Below are positions 17,249 to 26,505 of a stretch of DNA of 64,000 nt, piece after piece (within the stretch, counting starts at the first letter, position 1; each line of letters starts with the position of its first letter). The stretch comes from JASGCL01 sp965262775. GTDB taxonomy: Bacteria > Pseudomonadota > Alphaproteobacteria > JASGCL01. The translations under genes were made by a program, and so were the position numbers. Under the pieces are notes generated by a model. It made no database searches, was not told the DNA's origin, and saw nothing but the letters and a program-made list of their open reading frames with translations. The stretch spans positions 1 to 64,000 of the forward strand of contig CBDHFT010000006.1 of the NCBI GenBank assembly GCA_965262775.1, in the 5' to 3' direction.

Positions 17249-18733
17249 ATGTTAAGGTTTAAAAAATCCCTGCATAAAAAGCAAAACGAGAAAAAATTGC
17301 TTGACCAGACCCTGGCGGTTGTGTTGGCGGGCATGAAAAAAATTGAACATAATAATGCGGTATCGCGCGATATCAGCCTTGATAAAACCGCGGTGGAATG
17401 GCGCGAGCTTGTCAGGGCGGTGCGCCAGGAATTGGGGCGCGGCGGCAACAGGACCGTTTTGACCGCCCTTATCAGACCATTGTCGTTGCCCGATATAGCA
17501 GGATTGATACAGCAGTTAAATAATCGCCAGCGGTTACGCTTTATCGATAAAATGATTGATGAAATAGACCCCGAAGTTTTCACCAAAATAGACGATGCTA
17601 TTTTGCAAAAAATCTTACCCAAATTGCCCGCGCGGGTGTGGCAAAGTTTGTTAAAAAAATTGGAAAGCGATGATGCTTTGGATTTGATAGAAATGTTTGA
17701 CGAACGGCAACAACAAAAATTGTTGTCGTTTATTCCGCGCGAAGACCGCGCCGAATATAATTTTGTTTTAAGCCTGCCCGATGATACGGCGGGTAAATTG
17801 ATGCGCCGCGAATTGGTGACCGCGCCAAAATTTTGGACGGTCGGGCAAATGATAGATTATTTGCGTGATAGAAAAATCAAAACGCCCGATTTATTTTATA
17901 ATATCATTATTGTTGGGGCGTCGCATCGCCCGTTGGGGGTCTTGCCCGTTTCAAAATTGTTACGTGCCAATCGCCCCACGCCCTTGGCAAAAATTATGAA
18001 CAAGGAATTTCAAGAAATACCCATTGATATGAATCAAGAAGATGTCGCAAGGTTATTTAACCGCCACGCGATAGTGGAGGCTCCCGTGGTTGACTCCCTC
18101 AACCGTTTGGTGGGAACCATCACGGTTGACGATATCGTGAATGTGTTGGAAGAAGAACATGAAGAAGATATTTTACGCCTCGGCGGGGTGCATGGCGGTG
18201 ATTTTTACAAACCCATCATCCATACCACGGCTTTTCGTTTTACATGGTTGTTTGTTAATTTGTTGACGGCTATTTTTGCCTCGATGGTTATTAATGTGTT
18301 CCAGGCTAGCATTGAACAATTGGTGGCCTTGGCGGTGTTAATGCCCATCGTCCCCAGCATGGGCGGCAATGCGGGAACGCAAACCACCACGGTGGTGGTG
18401 CGGGCCATGGCGACGGGCGACCTTATCAGCACCAACACATTTAAAACATTATGGAAAGAAACGGCGGTGGGGTGGTTGAATGGTATTTTATTTGCGGTGA
18501 TTATTGGTTTCATGGCTTACGAATGGCAAGGTTCCAAACTTTTGGCCTTCGCGATAGCTGGCGCGGTTATTATTACGTTGTTGGCGGCGGCAATATTTGG
18601 TGTTTTGATTCCTATTATTTTAAAACTTTGCAAGCAAGATCCCGCGGTGTCCTCCACCGTTTTTTTAACCTGGGTAACCGATACGGTTGGATTTTTATCT
18701 TTTTTATTGTTGGCAAAAATGTTAATGGAATAA
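17249..18733 (+). CDS. mgtE: Magnesium transporter MgtE
   Basis: About 494 residues from the ATG at 17249; a TTG at 17213 could extend it by 12 residues. Cytoplasmic N-domain: LVRAVRQELGRGG, LIRPLSLPDIAGLIQQL, IDPEVFTKID, EMFDERQQQKLLSFIP, LPDDTAGKLMRRE. Two CBS domains follow (about 200-310, ending FNRHAIVEAPVVDSLNRLVG), then a connecting helix EEEHEEDILRLGG. Five membrane helices follow, with the pore motif PIVPSMGGNAGTQTTTVVVR. MgtE is a Mg2+ channel gated by cytosolic Mg2+. The next gene starts 9 bases later. Confidence 0.95.
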   Translation: MLRFKKSLHKKQNEKKLLDQTLAVVLAGMKKIEHNNAVSRDISLDKTAVEWRELVRAVRQELGRGGNRTVLTALIRPLSLPDIAGLIQQLNNRQRLRFIDKMIDEIDPEVFTKIDDAILQKILPKLPARVWQSLLKKLESDDALDLIEMFDERQQQKLLSFIPREDRAEYNFVLSLPDDTAGKLMRRELVTAPKFWTVGQMIDYLRDRKIKTPDLFYNIIIVGASHRPLGVLPVSKLLRANRPTPLAKIMNKEFQEIPIDMNQEDVARLFNRHAIVEAPVVDSLNRLVGTITVDDIVNVLEEEHEEDILRLGGVHGGDFYKPIIHTTAFRFTWLFVNLLTAIFASMVINVFQASIEQLVALAVLMPIVPSMGGNAGTQTTTVVVRAMATGDLISTNTFKTLWKETAVGWLNGILFAVIIGFMAYEWQGSKLLAFAIAGAVIITLLAAAIFGVLIPIILKLCKQDPAVSSTVFLTWVTDTVGFLSFLLLAKMLME

Positions 18734-18742
18734 TAATTCATT

Positions 18743-19762
18743 ATGTCTAAACATCAGCCAGCGATGAATCGCCAGCAATGGTCGTCGTTGTTTATTATTT
18801 CTGCCATTTGGGCTTGGTCATTTGTTATTTACAAAATTATGGGGGCGGTTTACCATCCCCTGATGATAGCCTTCATTCGCTGCGCCATTGGCGCGGTCTA
18901 TTTGTTGGGTTATTTATGGTATAAAAAAATATCATTATTAAAATATAAAAAATATTTTCCTGTGCTTGTTTTTTTAAGCGTGCTGGGGAATATCATACCC
19001 TTTACCTTGTCGGGGTTGCTTATTAAAGATATCGGCTCGGCCGTGTCGTCGATTATTAATTCTATCAACCCCATATTTACCGCCCTGTTGATTAGGATGT
19101 TTTATGACCATCACCGTTTGTCGGTTGGGCGATTTTCTGGCATTTTGTTATCGCTGGCGGGTATGACGGTATTGGTCGGGCTGGATGCCATGGGATATAG
19201 TGGATACGGGACTGGCGGTAATAATACCACGCCGCACGATAATTATTATTTTATCAAGGAATTGCTTTTGATGCTGGTTGGCTTTTCTTTTTCTGTGCAA
19301 TCAGCCTTTACGCGGCGGCACGACATACAAAAAATTCCTGCGGTGGTGATGGTGGCATCGCAAAATATTTTTTCGACCATTATCTTGCTGCCGCTGATAT
19401 TTATATTTGATAAGCCGTTTGATTACCCATTCCCGCCAAGTTTAAACATGATGATGGTGGCGGTGGTTTATAATGTGTTTTCGATGGGTTATGCTTATAT
19501 TATTTATTTTAACATGATTAAAAAGGCGGGGGCGGTGAATGCCTCCCTCACCGCGATGATTATGCCGCCGATAGGAATCATCTACGCTTATTTTTATTTT
19601 GGCGAAGAATTAGCCAGCCATCAATTCTTGGGGCTGGCCCTTATCACCATGGGGTTATTGGTGATAGATGGCCGCCTGCCCCGTTATATTGCAAAATATA
19701 TGCGGGCGCGATTTGCCTCGCTACGCAAAACAGGCAAGGCCTTATATAAAAAAATAAGCTAA
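18743..19762 (+). CDS. EamA/DMT family transporter
   Basis: 339 residues with ten hydrophobic helices in two halves of about 150 residues, the arrangement of two EamA domains. The first half contains IWAWSFVIYKIM, MIAFIRCAIGAVYLLGYLWY and SINPIFTALLIRMFY; the second ends APLIPP-like AMIMPPIGIIYAYFYFGEEL and FLGLALITMGLLVIDG. Substrates of this family range from amino acids to nucleotides and cannot be predicted. It starts 9 bases after mgtE, so co-transcription is likely. Confidence 0.85.
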   Translation: MSKHQPAMNRQQWSSLFIISAIWAWSFVIYKIMGAVYHPLMIAFIRCAIGAVYLLGYLWYKKISLLKYKKYFPVLVFLSVLGNIIPFTLSGLLIKDIGSAVSSIINSINPIFTALLIRMFYDHHRLSVGRFSGILLSLAGMTVLVGLDAMGYSGYGTGGNNTTPHDNYYFIKELLLMLVGFSFSVQSAFTRRHDIQKIPAVVMVASQNIFSTIILLPLIFIFDKPFDYPFPPSLNMMMVAVVYNVFSMGYAYIIYFNMIKKAGAVNASLTAMIMPPIGIIYAYFYFGEELASHQFLGLALITMGLLVIDGRLPRYIAKYMRARFASLRKTGKALYKKIS

Positions 19763-19833
19763 TGGGTAGTTAGGATGGCGGGTTGCCTTGTCGCGTTGCA
19801 TGAACAACCGCGTCGCTTCAATAAGGTTTTTCT

Positions 19834-19891
19834 GTATCGATAATTATTGATACCCGCTAAGCACAGCAGGGGCGGCGTATTATCTATACGC
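19834..19891. repeat. Two short inverted repeats between convergent genes
   Basis: The 142-base gap between the EamA gene and rplI (convergent) has a near-perfect palindrome at 19834-19853 (GTATC...GATAC arms around ATAATTAT) and a hairpin at 19875-19891 (GCGTAT, loop TATCT, ATACGC). Neither is followed by a clear T-run. They may serve as transcription end signals for both genes; evidence is weak. Confidence 0.35.
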
Positions 19892-19904
19892 GACAGGCGT
19901 TAAA

Positions 19905-20609
19905 TTATTTTTTGGCTTTTTTTGCGGGGGCTTTTTTTGCCGCGGGCTTTTTTGTGGCGTCTTTTTTTGCGGCGGGCTTTTTGGTCGATTTTTCATCTTC
20001 GCCATCGGCCTTGCTTGTTTTTTCTTCGGCCTGCATGGCGGCGCGCGCCAATTTTGCTTTTTCGGTGGCTTCTTTTTTCTCGGCCTTTAATTGGGCGATT
20101 GTTTCGGCTTTGCTCAATTTTCTGTCCTCAACCGATGGGGCGGCAACAATAACATCTTCCGCATTCTTAACAACCTGCACCGTGACCGTGGCCAGCACGT
20201 CGGCATGGAAACGCATTTTTACTTCGTGTTCGCCAATGTCTTTGATAGCCTTGCCGATAAGCACCGCCGAGCGTTCCACGATATGATCTTTGGCAGATAA
20301 AGCCTCGGCTATGTCGCGACCGCTTACCGAACCATATAATTGCCCAGTTTCTGACGCCGCGCGGATGAGTTTCACCGTAACGCCATCAATTTTCTTCGCC
20401 AATTTTTCGGCTTCTATCTTTTTTGCTTCGTTGGCGGATTCGTATTTTTTCTTTTCGGCTTCAAATGTTTTTTTGTTTTCGGCGTTGGCACGCAATGCCT
20501 TACCCGTGGGCAGTAAAAAATTACGAGCATAACCAGGCGCAACCTGCACCACGTCGCCCAAATTTCCCAATCGTTCGATGCGTTCCAATAAAATAACTTC
20601 TACCGTCAT
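19905..20609 (-). CDS. rplI: Large ribosomal subunit protein bL9 with extended C-terminal tail
   Basis: Residues 1-148 are standard bL9: VILLERIERLGNLGDVVQVA, PGYARNFLLPTGKALRA (rRNA-binding N-domain), a long charged helix, and a C-domain with GQLYGSVSGRDIAEAL and IGEHEVKMRFHADVLATV. Normal bL9 is about 150 residues; here there are 234. The extra 80 or so are rich in Lys, Ala and Glu, and end in KKPAAKK-type repeats, resembling histone-like tails. The gene is last in rpsF-rpsR-rplI, 22 bases after rpsR. Confidence 0.96.
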   Translation of the reverse strand: MTVEVILLERIERLGNLGDVVQVAPGYARNFLLPTGKALRANAENKKTFEAEKKKYESANEAKKIEAEKLAKKIDGVTVKLIRAASETGQLYGSVSGRDIAEALSAKDHIVERSAVLIGKAIKDIGEHEVKMRFHADVLATVTVQVVKNAEDVIVAAPSVEDRKLSKAETIAQLKAEKKEATEKAKLARAAMQAEEKTSKADGEDEKSTKKPAAKKDATKKPAAKKAPAKKAKK

Positions 20610-20631
20610 GGCCTTAATCCTTTCAATAATT

Positions 20632-20889
20632 TTATTTTACCAAATAGGGAAGCAAGGCAAGAAACCGCGCGCGCTTGATAGCGTTTGAAAGCTGCCGTTG
20701 TTTTTTTTGTGAAACGTTAGAAATGCGGCTGGGGGTGATGCGGCCCTTCTCTGATATATAGCGCGATAACAAACGCACGTCTTTGTAATCGATGACGGAC
20801 GCGCCCGGGCGTGAAAATGGGCAACCACCGCGCCCCATAGGACGGGGTGCCATTGGAATTGCAGATTTTTTTCTTATTTCTCGCGCCAT
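20632..20889 (-). CDS. rpsR: Small ribosomal subunit protein bS18
   Basis: 85 residues. Core motifs are VIDYKDVRLLSRYISEKGRI, TPSRISNVSQKKQRQLSNAI and KRARFLALLPY, as in bS18. It binds bS6 on the 30S platform. The start at 20889 overlaps the end of rpsF by 16 bases; starts at later Met codons would remove part of the basic N-terminus. Operon order rpsF-rpsR-rplI is the common bacterial one. Confidence 0.96.
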   Translation of the reverse strand: MAREIRKKSAIPMAPRPMGRGGCPFSRPGASVIDYKDVRLLSRYISEKGRITPSRISNVSQKKQRQLSNAIKRARFLALLPYLVK

Positions 20890-21269
20890 GGTTTTTTCTC
20901 GTGTTTTTCGGTTTTTTCGGCGTTGTCGGTTGTTTCTTCCTCAACGGGTTTCATTTGAATCGATTCTTCGGTTGGTAAATCTTCGGTGACGATGGTCATG
21001 TAACGAAGTACGTCATCGTTAAGGCGTAATTGGCGTTCCATTTCGTCTTTATGTTTGCTGTCGGCCGAATAATTTAACATCAGGTAATGGGCATGGCTGT
21101 TTTTTTTGATAGGGTAAGCCAATTGCTTTAACCCCCAATATTCGTTGCGCGAAACCTTACCCGCCGTTTTGTCGGTTTTAATAAAATCCAGCAATTTGGT
21201 CGTCAGGGTTTTAATCTGCGCGGGGGTTTTATCCGCACGGACAAGCACTACGGTTTCGTAAAACGCCAT
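20874..21269 (-). CDS. rpsF: Small ribosomal subunit protein bS6
   Basis: 131 residues. Motifs are FYETVVLVRADKTPAQIKTL, KVSRNEYWGLKQLAYPIKKN, SHAHYLMLNYSA and the RQLRLNDDVLRYMTIV strand. The last 25 residues are an acidic/basic tail (EEETTDNAEKTEKHEKKPWR), common in alphaproteobacterial bS6. It is the first gene of the ribosomal operon; GGAGAAAATGAGC upstream gives a good ribosome-binding site. Confidence 0.96.
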   Translation of the reverse strand: MAFYETVVLVRADKTPAQIKTLTTKLLDFIKTDKTAGKVSRNEYWGLKQLAYPIKKNSHAHYLMLNYSADSKHKDEMERQLRLNDDVLRYMTIVTEDLPTEESIQMKPVEEETTDNAEKTEKHEKKPWREK

Positions 21270-21481
21270 TGCTCATTTTCTCCTTCTGGGTATAAAGGGC
21301 TTCAAGATAATTCCAAAGCCCAAAGAGATTGTTTGTTATATTGTTGGTAACGAAGTTTTTTCTAAGTTATTTTATTTGCCTGTTTTTTCAAACGGCGATA
21401 AAATATTGCTTAGGAAATATCCGCAACCTGTAAAACTGGGTAGCCTAGCCAAGCCATCCTGTCAAGTGATTTTATAAAAAA

Positions 21482-24400
21482 TCATTTGCGCGAACCGCTC
21501 CATTTTTCGAACCATCGTGTGATATGCCCCGTCATGCCCGTTGTTCGCATGTCGGTGGGTATATGGCCAAAATACCGTTCGCGCGCCATCAACATGCAAG
21601 GGGTGATAAGCAGGGTAAAGGGCGTGGCGAATATCATGCCGAAGGCAATGGCGGTCGCCAACCCCATCCATAATTGCGCTGACGGACCGCCGATGTCGAT
21701 GGCGCGGTTGACAAAATCGATATTGATGGCAAACACCACGGGCACCAACCCCAACACGGTGCAAAGCGAAGTTAAAAACACGGGGCGTAACCGTTGCGCC
21801 CCCGCAAGGATAATGGATTCCATCGGCGCCATGCCCGCGCGACGGTGATGGTCGTAAGTATCAATCAGCACGATGTTGTTGTTGACGATAATCCCCGCCA
21901 AGGAAATAATCCCCAGCCCCGTCATAACGACGCTGAAGGGTTGGCGCATTATCATCAAACCAATTAAAACCCCCGCGGTTGACATGATAACCGCGGTCAA
22001 AATAAATAAGCAGGTGGAGAAGCTATTAAATTCCAGCAACATGATGCCAGCAATCATTAATATCGCAACGGTGAAGGCCACCATCAAAAATGACATCGAT
22101 TCTTTTTGATTTTCGTCATCGCCAGTGAAGGCGAAGGTCACGCCGTCGGTCAAATTGGTTTTTAACCATTCGCCCAACATTTTTATTTCGTTGGCGGGCA
22201 CGACGCCAGGTTTAACATTGGCACTTAAAACATAGGTTCGTTTTTGGTCGGTGCGATTAACATTACCATCGTCAAGCATGGCTTGGCGTTTAACAAAATA
22301 AGAAAGTGGCACCGCGCCATTTTGAGTATTGACCTTGATTCTATCCAACCCCGAAAGCCCACGATATTCCTCGGGGTAGCGCACCATGACGTCAACTTGC
22401 TTTTTGCTGTCGCTGGTGTTGATGGTTCCTATCTTCACCCCTTGGGTCACCAATTTGACGAAGGTTCCTATCAAGGCCACATTGGCGTTGTAACGCGCGG
22501 CTTCTTCACGGTCGACCTTTAATTGCCAATTAAGCGATGGCGGGGGCAAGTCATCGGTGATTTCTATCATGTTGCCGCCAGCTATCATTTGCGCTTTGGT
22601 TTTTAACACCGCGTCGCGCAATGTAGCATAATCATCATCGCCGTAAATTTCCAAATTGATGGGTTTGGGGGCTTTGGGGCCGCCTTGCTCTTTTTTCAGC
22701 CGCACCAAAACGCCAGGCAGGTCGTTGGTGGTTTGCAGCAATCTTTCGGTGACATAATTGACCGATGGACGAACTTTCCAATCGTTCATTTCCACCACCA
22801 CCTGGCCAATTTGGTCAATATCTTGGTTGCCTTGGTTGGGTTGGCCGATAAGACTATTCACCACTTTTATACCGCCATAGGTGCTTTTATAAGCCAAGAC
22901 CTTATCTTCCACCGTTTTGACCAAATTGATTTTATCTTGCAACGAAAGGTTACCGCGTGCCGACACCGCAAGGCTGAACTGTTCGGGCTCGGTGTCGGGG
23001 AAAAAATCCATGCCTTTGCTAAATTTGCTGTAAAGACCAAACACCAATATTAATAAAAAGACCGAGGTAACAATTCCTGTTATTGGTTTTTTAACAATAG
23101 CCGTCAAGGCCGAGACGTAATATTGATGCCATTTGTCTTGTGGCATTTCTTCTCTCATCTCGCCCAGCTGATTTTTTTCTTTTTCTATTTCTATGTCATC
23201 CTCGGCCTTAATTTTTGCACGGTAAGATTCGCGCCGTGTGTAGTAGGCAATGGCGACACTGCCAATAATGAGGCCTAAGAAAACCCCGCCCACTTTTAAC
23301 GCCACCCAGCCCAATGCGCTCAAAATAATCAAAAACCCGAAATAGATAAAAATACGTTTTACCTTTTCCAATTCGGTGCCCAGCACGGGCAAAAATAACA
23401 GGGCAAAAATTAACGACGCGCTTAACACCGCGACCAAGGTTATCGGCAAATAACGCATGAATTGCCCCACGATGCCTGGCCAGAATAACAACGGCAAGAA
23501 CACGACAATTTTGGTCAGGGTCGCCGTCATAATGGGGAAGGCCATACGGGTTGATGCCTCGCGGTAGGCCAATTTTTTTGACATGCCTTCTTCGATACGC
23601 CGCGCCGCATATTCGCAAACAATAATGGCGTCATCGACCAACATACCAACCGACAGAATAAGACCAAATAACACCACAACATTGATGGTAAGCCCCGATA
23701 GGTAGATTGCTAAAATACCGCCGAGGAAAGACCCAGGGACCGAAATACCCACCAGCACGCCGCTGCGAAACCCTAGGAAACCCATCACCACCGCCACCAC
23801 CAACAACACCGCGGAAATAACATTGTTGGTCAAGTCGTTTAACAGATCGTGGATGTTGGTCGACTTATCGCCCCCAATCTCCATATGCAAATTCAATCCT
23901 GTTGGCATTTGTTTTTGCGCTTCATCGATGACGATGTGAACTTTGCCAATGGTGTTCAACATGTTTTCGCCGATACGCTTCACAACCTGAATAGATAAAG
24001 ATGGCTTGCCATTAACGAAGGATGCCGTGCTAGCCTGAACAAAATTATACCGCACCTCGGCAATATCCTTCAGGGTGGTTACGCGGTTGCCGACATTCTT
24101 AACGGGCAATTGGTAAAGCTCCTCGGCGGTGGAAATAAGCCCAGGGACGCGCAGGGCGTAACTGCCGCTACCATCCGACAGGGTGCCCGCCGCAACCAGC
24201 AGGTTGGATTGCGCCAAATTGTTTAACAGGGCGTCGGCACGAATGCCCATCGCCTCCATCTTCTCGGGCGACATTAAAATTTCGACCTGTTTATCGCGGT
24301 CGCCAACGATGGTGGCTGATAAAACCTCGGGGATAGATTGCAAGGCGTCTTGTAATTTTTGCGCCGCGGCTAAGCGCACGCGTTCGTCAGCCTCCCCATA

Positions 24401-24856
24401 CAGGAATATTGAAATAACGGGAAAAAGACTGAGGTTAACCTCGGCAATGGTTGGTTCCAGCGCGTCCCTGGGGAAGAGGGATTTGGCGGTGTTGACGGCT
24501 TCGCGCACGTCGGCCAGGGCTTTTTTCGAATCGAAACCAGCCTTAAATTCTATCTGAACATTGGCACCGCCCAAAAATCCCGATGATTTGATTTTCTTAA
24601 CGCCCGTCACCCCCCGCACTTTTTGTTCCAATGGCTTAACCAACAATGACACAGCGTCGGACGGGCTTATCCCAGGTAAGGGAACCACGACATACATGAT
24701 AGGAATTTGAACATCGGGGGTGGATTCTTTGGGTATGATGACCAGCGCGAAAAAACCAAACCCTAACAAGAAGGCAAGGCTAGCCAATATCAAACGAGCT
24801 CTTTTCTGTGCCTGGGCTACGATATTCATGTTTTTGCTTTTTCTTTTTTTGGGCAT
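21482..24856 (-). CDS. RND efflux pump inner-membrane permease
   Basis: About 1124 residues from the ATG at 24856, chosen because it lies just after the adaptor gene stop; Met at 24829 is an alternative. It shows the RND plan: helix 1 (LILASLAFLLGFGFFALVII), a large periplasmic loop, helices 2-6 containing the proton-relay motif SVGMLVDDAIIVCEYAARR, a second periplasmic loop, and the last helices with NNNIVLIDTYDHHRR. Between helices 6 and 7 there is an extra hydrophobic and charged insert (about 60 residues, including EIEKEKNQLGEMREEM). It pairs with the upstream adaptor gene; no outer-membrane channel gene is in the window. Substrate unknown. Confidence 0.92.
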   Translation of the reverse strand: MPKKRKSKNMNIVAQAQKRARLILASLAFLLGFGFFALVIIPKESTPDVQIPIMYVVVPLPGISPSDAVSLLVKPLEQKVRGVTGVKKIKSSGFLGGANVQIEFKAGFDSKKALADVREAVNTAKSLFPRDALEPTIAEVNLSLFPVISIFLYGEADERVRLAAAQKLQDALQSIPEVLSATIVGDRDKQVEILMSPEKMEAMGIRADALLNNLAQSNLLVAAGTLSDGSGSYALRVPGLISTAEELYQLPVKNVGNRVTTLKDIAEVRYNFVQASTASFVNGKPSLSIQVVKRIGENMLNTIGKVHIVIDEAQKQMPTGLNLHMEIGGDKSTNIHDLLNDLTNNVISAVLLVVAVVMGFLGFRSGVLVGISVPGSFLGGILAIYLSGLTINVVVLFGLILSVGMLVDDAIIVCEYAARRIEEGMSKKLAYREASTRMAFPIMTATLTKIVVFLPLLFWPGIVGQFMRYLPITLVAVLSASLIFALLFLPVLGTELEKVKRIFIYFGFLIILSALGWVALKVGGVFLGLIIGSVAIAYYTRRESYRAKIKAEDDIEIEKEKNQLGEMREEMPQDKWHQYYVSALTAIVKKPITGIVTSVFLLILVFGLYSKFSKGMDFFPDTEPEQFSLAVSARGNLSLQDKINLVKTVEDKVLAYKSTYGGIKVVNSLIGQPNQGNQDIDQIGQVVVEMNDWKVRPSVNYVTERLLQTTNDLPGVLVRLKKEQGGPKAPKPINLEIYGDDDYATLRDAVLKTKAQMIAGGNMIEITDDLPPPSLNWQLKVDREEAARYNANVALIGTFVKLVTQGVKIGTINTSDSKKQVDVMVRYPEEYRGLSGLDRIKVNTQNGAVPLSYFVKRQAMLDDGNVNRTDQKRTYVLSANVKPGVVPANEIKMLGEWLKTNLTDGVTFAFTGDDENQKESMSFLMVAFTVAILMIAGIMLLEFNSFSTCLFILTAVIMSTAGVLIGLMIMRQPFSVVMTGLGIISLAGIIVNNNIVLIDTYDHHRRAGMAPMESIILAGAQRLRPVFLTSLCTVLGLVPVVFAINIDFVNRAIDIGGPSAQLWMGLATAIAFGMIFATPFTLLITPCMLMARERYFGHIPTDMRTTGMTGHITRWFEKWSGSRK

Positions 24857-24870
24857 TCGCCCTGCATTTA

Positions 24871-26328
24871 CTATTTTTTGTAAACGGGGTTGATGGTTTG
24901 CCCAACGCTGACGAAGGCCTGCCCCTCGGTTAATAGTATTATTTTTTCGGGCAAACCCGTTACCCAAACATGGTCGCTATCTTGCGCCAAAATGGTGATG
25001 GGTTGGAAAGCGACTTTGTTATCGGCCGCCAAAACCTTGATACCAATTTTTCCACTATCGCCCAAATTTAAAGCGGTGGGGGGAATGTCGTAAGCCTTGA
25101 TAGCGGGCAGGGTGATGGAAACACTGGCGGGGGCTTGACCTTTAACTTTGCCATCCTCATTGTTCATCAATAACCTTATCTTGACGGTGCTGGTATTTTG
25201 GTCGCTGACCACGCCGACGTAATTAACCGTCGCGGTTTTTGTAACATCGCCCACCGTTACCTCGGCCGTGGCACCAACTTTCAAATCTTTGGTTTTATCA
25301 AGCGATAAAAAAAGATCGATATATAATTGTTGCAAGGCAGCAAAATTGGCAAGCGGTTGGCCAGGGCTGATAAGGTCGCCAACCTCCACCAAATATTCGG
25401 TTACCACGCCGTTAAAGGGTGCCTTGACCTTTAATTCATTAACAACGCGGGTCAATTCGGTTACTTGGGCGCGTGCATTGGCGAGGTCGGAATCGGCCTT
25501 GGCCATGTTAAGGTTTGATGATAAACCTTGTGCCGCCAATTGCATTTCGCTGTTTTTGCCGATTTCTAATAGTTGCAATTGTTTTTGTGCCGCATTTAAT
25601 TTGGCGGCATTGGCGGCGATTTCAAATTGGGCGATAACGCCGCCCGTTTTCACAGGCACGTTTTCGCGTAGCATCTTGCGTTCCAGGCGACCACCAATCG
25701 CCGATTTGATGGTGGTTTGTTGAAGTGGTGCCGAAACCCCCGTTGCCAACAATTGTGGTTTGTAATCAACCGCGGTCAACTCCACCACCCCAATATCGGG
25801 CACGGTTTTTTGGGTGTCTTTTTTATCCCCCATTTTTTTGCCGTCGGCACTGGGTGCCGCGGTATCGCTTGACGTATTGGTGTTTGCCGCAATGTCGGGC
25901 GTCTTGGCATTTTTTTCATCATGTTCGCTACCCGCCACCACCACGCCGTTGCCCGCGCCCAATAACCACCATAGAACAAAGCCTGCTAATAAAATCGATG
26001 CGCCCGCAACGATATATTTTTGCATGGGGTTGGCGGGCGGCGGTTGCTGACCATAGGGATCATCGCCATAATCTTCATATTGCTCGGGGTCAAAATTATC
26101 GTCTTGCGGGTTATGGGCATCCCCTGGCGGTGTTGAGCGCGAAGCATCATCCCCTGGCTGCAAAGGATGAGAAGATGGCGTTGTATTTTGCGCGGCGGTG
26201 GGCGTCAGCGGGTTCGTTTCGCTGGCGCGCGCATAACCATCGCCCTGCCCCATTTGGTTGGGACCCGCGCGGTGCTGCGGCGCAGAATTATTATTGTCAA
26301 AAGGTTGTTGCATAGAGGTTTGAACCAT
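24871..26328 (-). CDS. RND efflux periplasmic adaptor (membrane fusion protein) with long cytoplasmic N-terminus
   Basis: 485 residues. Residues 1-104 are disordered-looking, rich in Pro, Gln, Asn and Asp (PPGDAHNPQDDNFDPEQYED). A single membrane helix follows (YIVAGASILLAGFVLWWLLG, about 105-124), then a polar linker, then the adaptor fold: a lipoyl/barrel-sandwich half with APLQQTTIKSAIGGRLERK, a coiled-coil hairpin (AKLNAAQKQLQLLEIGKNSE to ARAQVTELTRVVNELK), KAPFNGVVTEYLVEVGD and beta-barrel strands. Usual adaptors have the helix or lipobox within the first 30 residues, so the N-terminal 100 are atypical. It is the first gene of a two-gene pump operon. Confidence 0.9.
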   Translation of the reverse strand: MVQTSMQQPFDNNNSAPQHRAGPNQMGQGDGYARASETNPLTPTAAQNTTPSSHPLQPGDDASRSTPPGDAHNPQDDNFDPEQYEDYGDDPYGQQPPPANPMQKYIVAGASILLAGFVLWWLLGAGNGVVVAGSEHDEKNAKTPDIAANTNTSSDTAAPSADGKKMGDKKDTQKTVPDIGVVELTAVDYKPQLLATGVSAPLQQTTIKSAIGGRLERKMLRENVPVKTGGVIAQFEIAANAAKLNAAQKQLQLLEIGKNSEMQLAAQGLSSNLNMAKADSDLANARAQVTELTRVVNELKVKAPFNGVVTEYLVEVGDLISPGQPLANFAALQQLYIDLFLSLDKTKDLKVGATAEVTVGDVTKTATVNYVGVVSDQNTSTVKIRLLMNNEDGKVKGQAPASVSITLPAIKAYDIPPTALNLGDSGKIGIKVLAADNKVAFQPITILAQDSDHVWVTGLPEKIILLTEGQAFVSVGQTINPVYKK

Positions 26329-26505
26329 ACATTAATGTATATATTTTTTCAAGCGATGTTGAAAAGATGGCTAACGTTGCCTCTGTTATTTTTTTAAATT
26401 ATATTGACTTTTGTGGCTAGTTGGTTTATTGAAATGAGGCATTGTAATGCGAATATTATGATATTTTTTGCTATGGAGAGAATAACAGGTTAGGAAAATT
26501 TCGTT

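Noticed and set aside
18760..18780. 14-base match GCGATGAATCGCCA shared with 52214-52227
   Set aside because: Short, partly palindromic and lying in an ordinary coding region of the EamA gene; likely chance.
26329..26505. Pho box upstream of pstS
   Set aside because: No pair of CTGTCAT-like direct repeats with 4-base spacing is visible.
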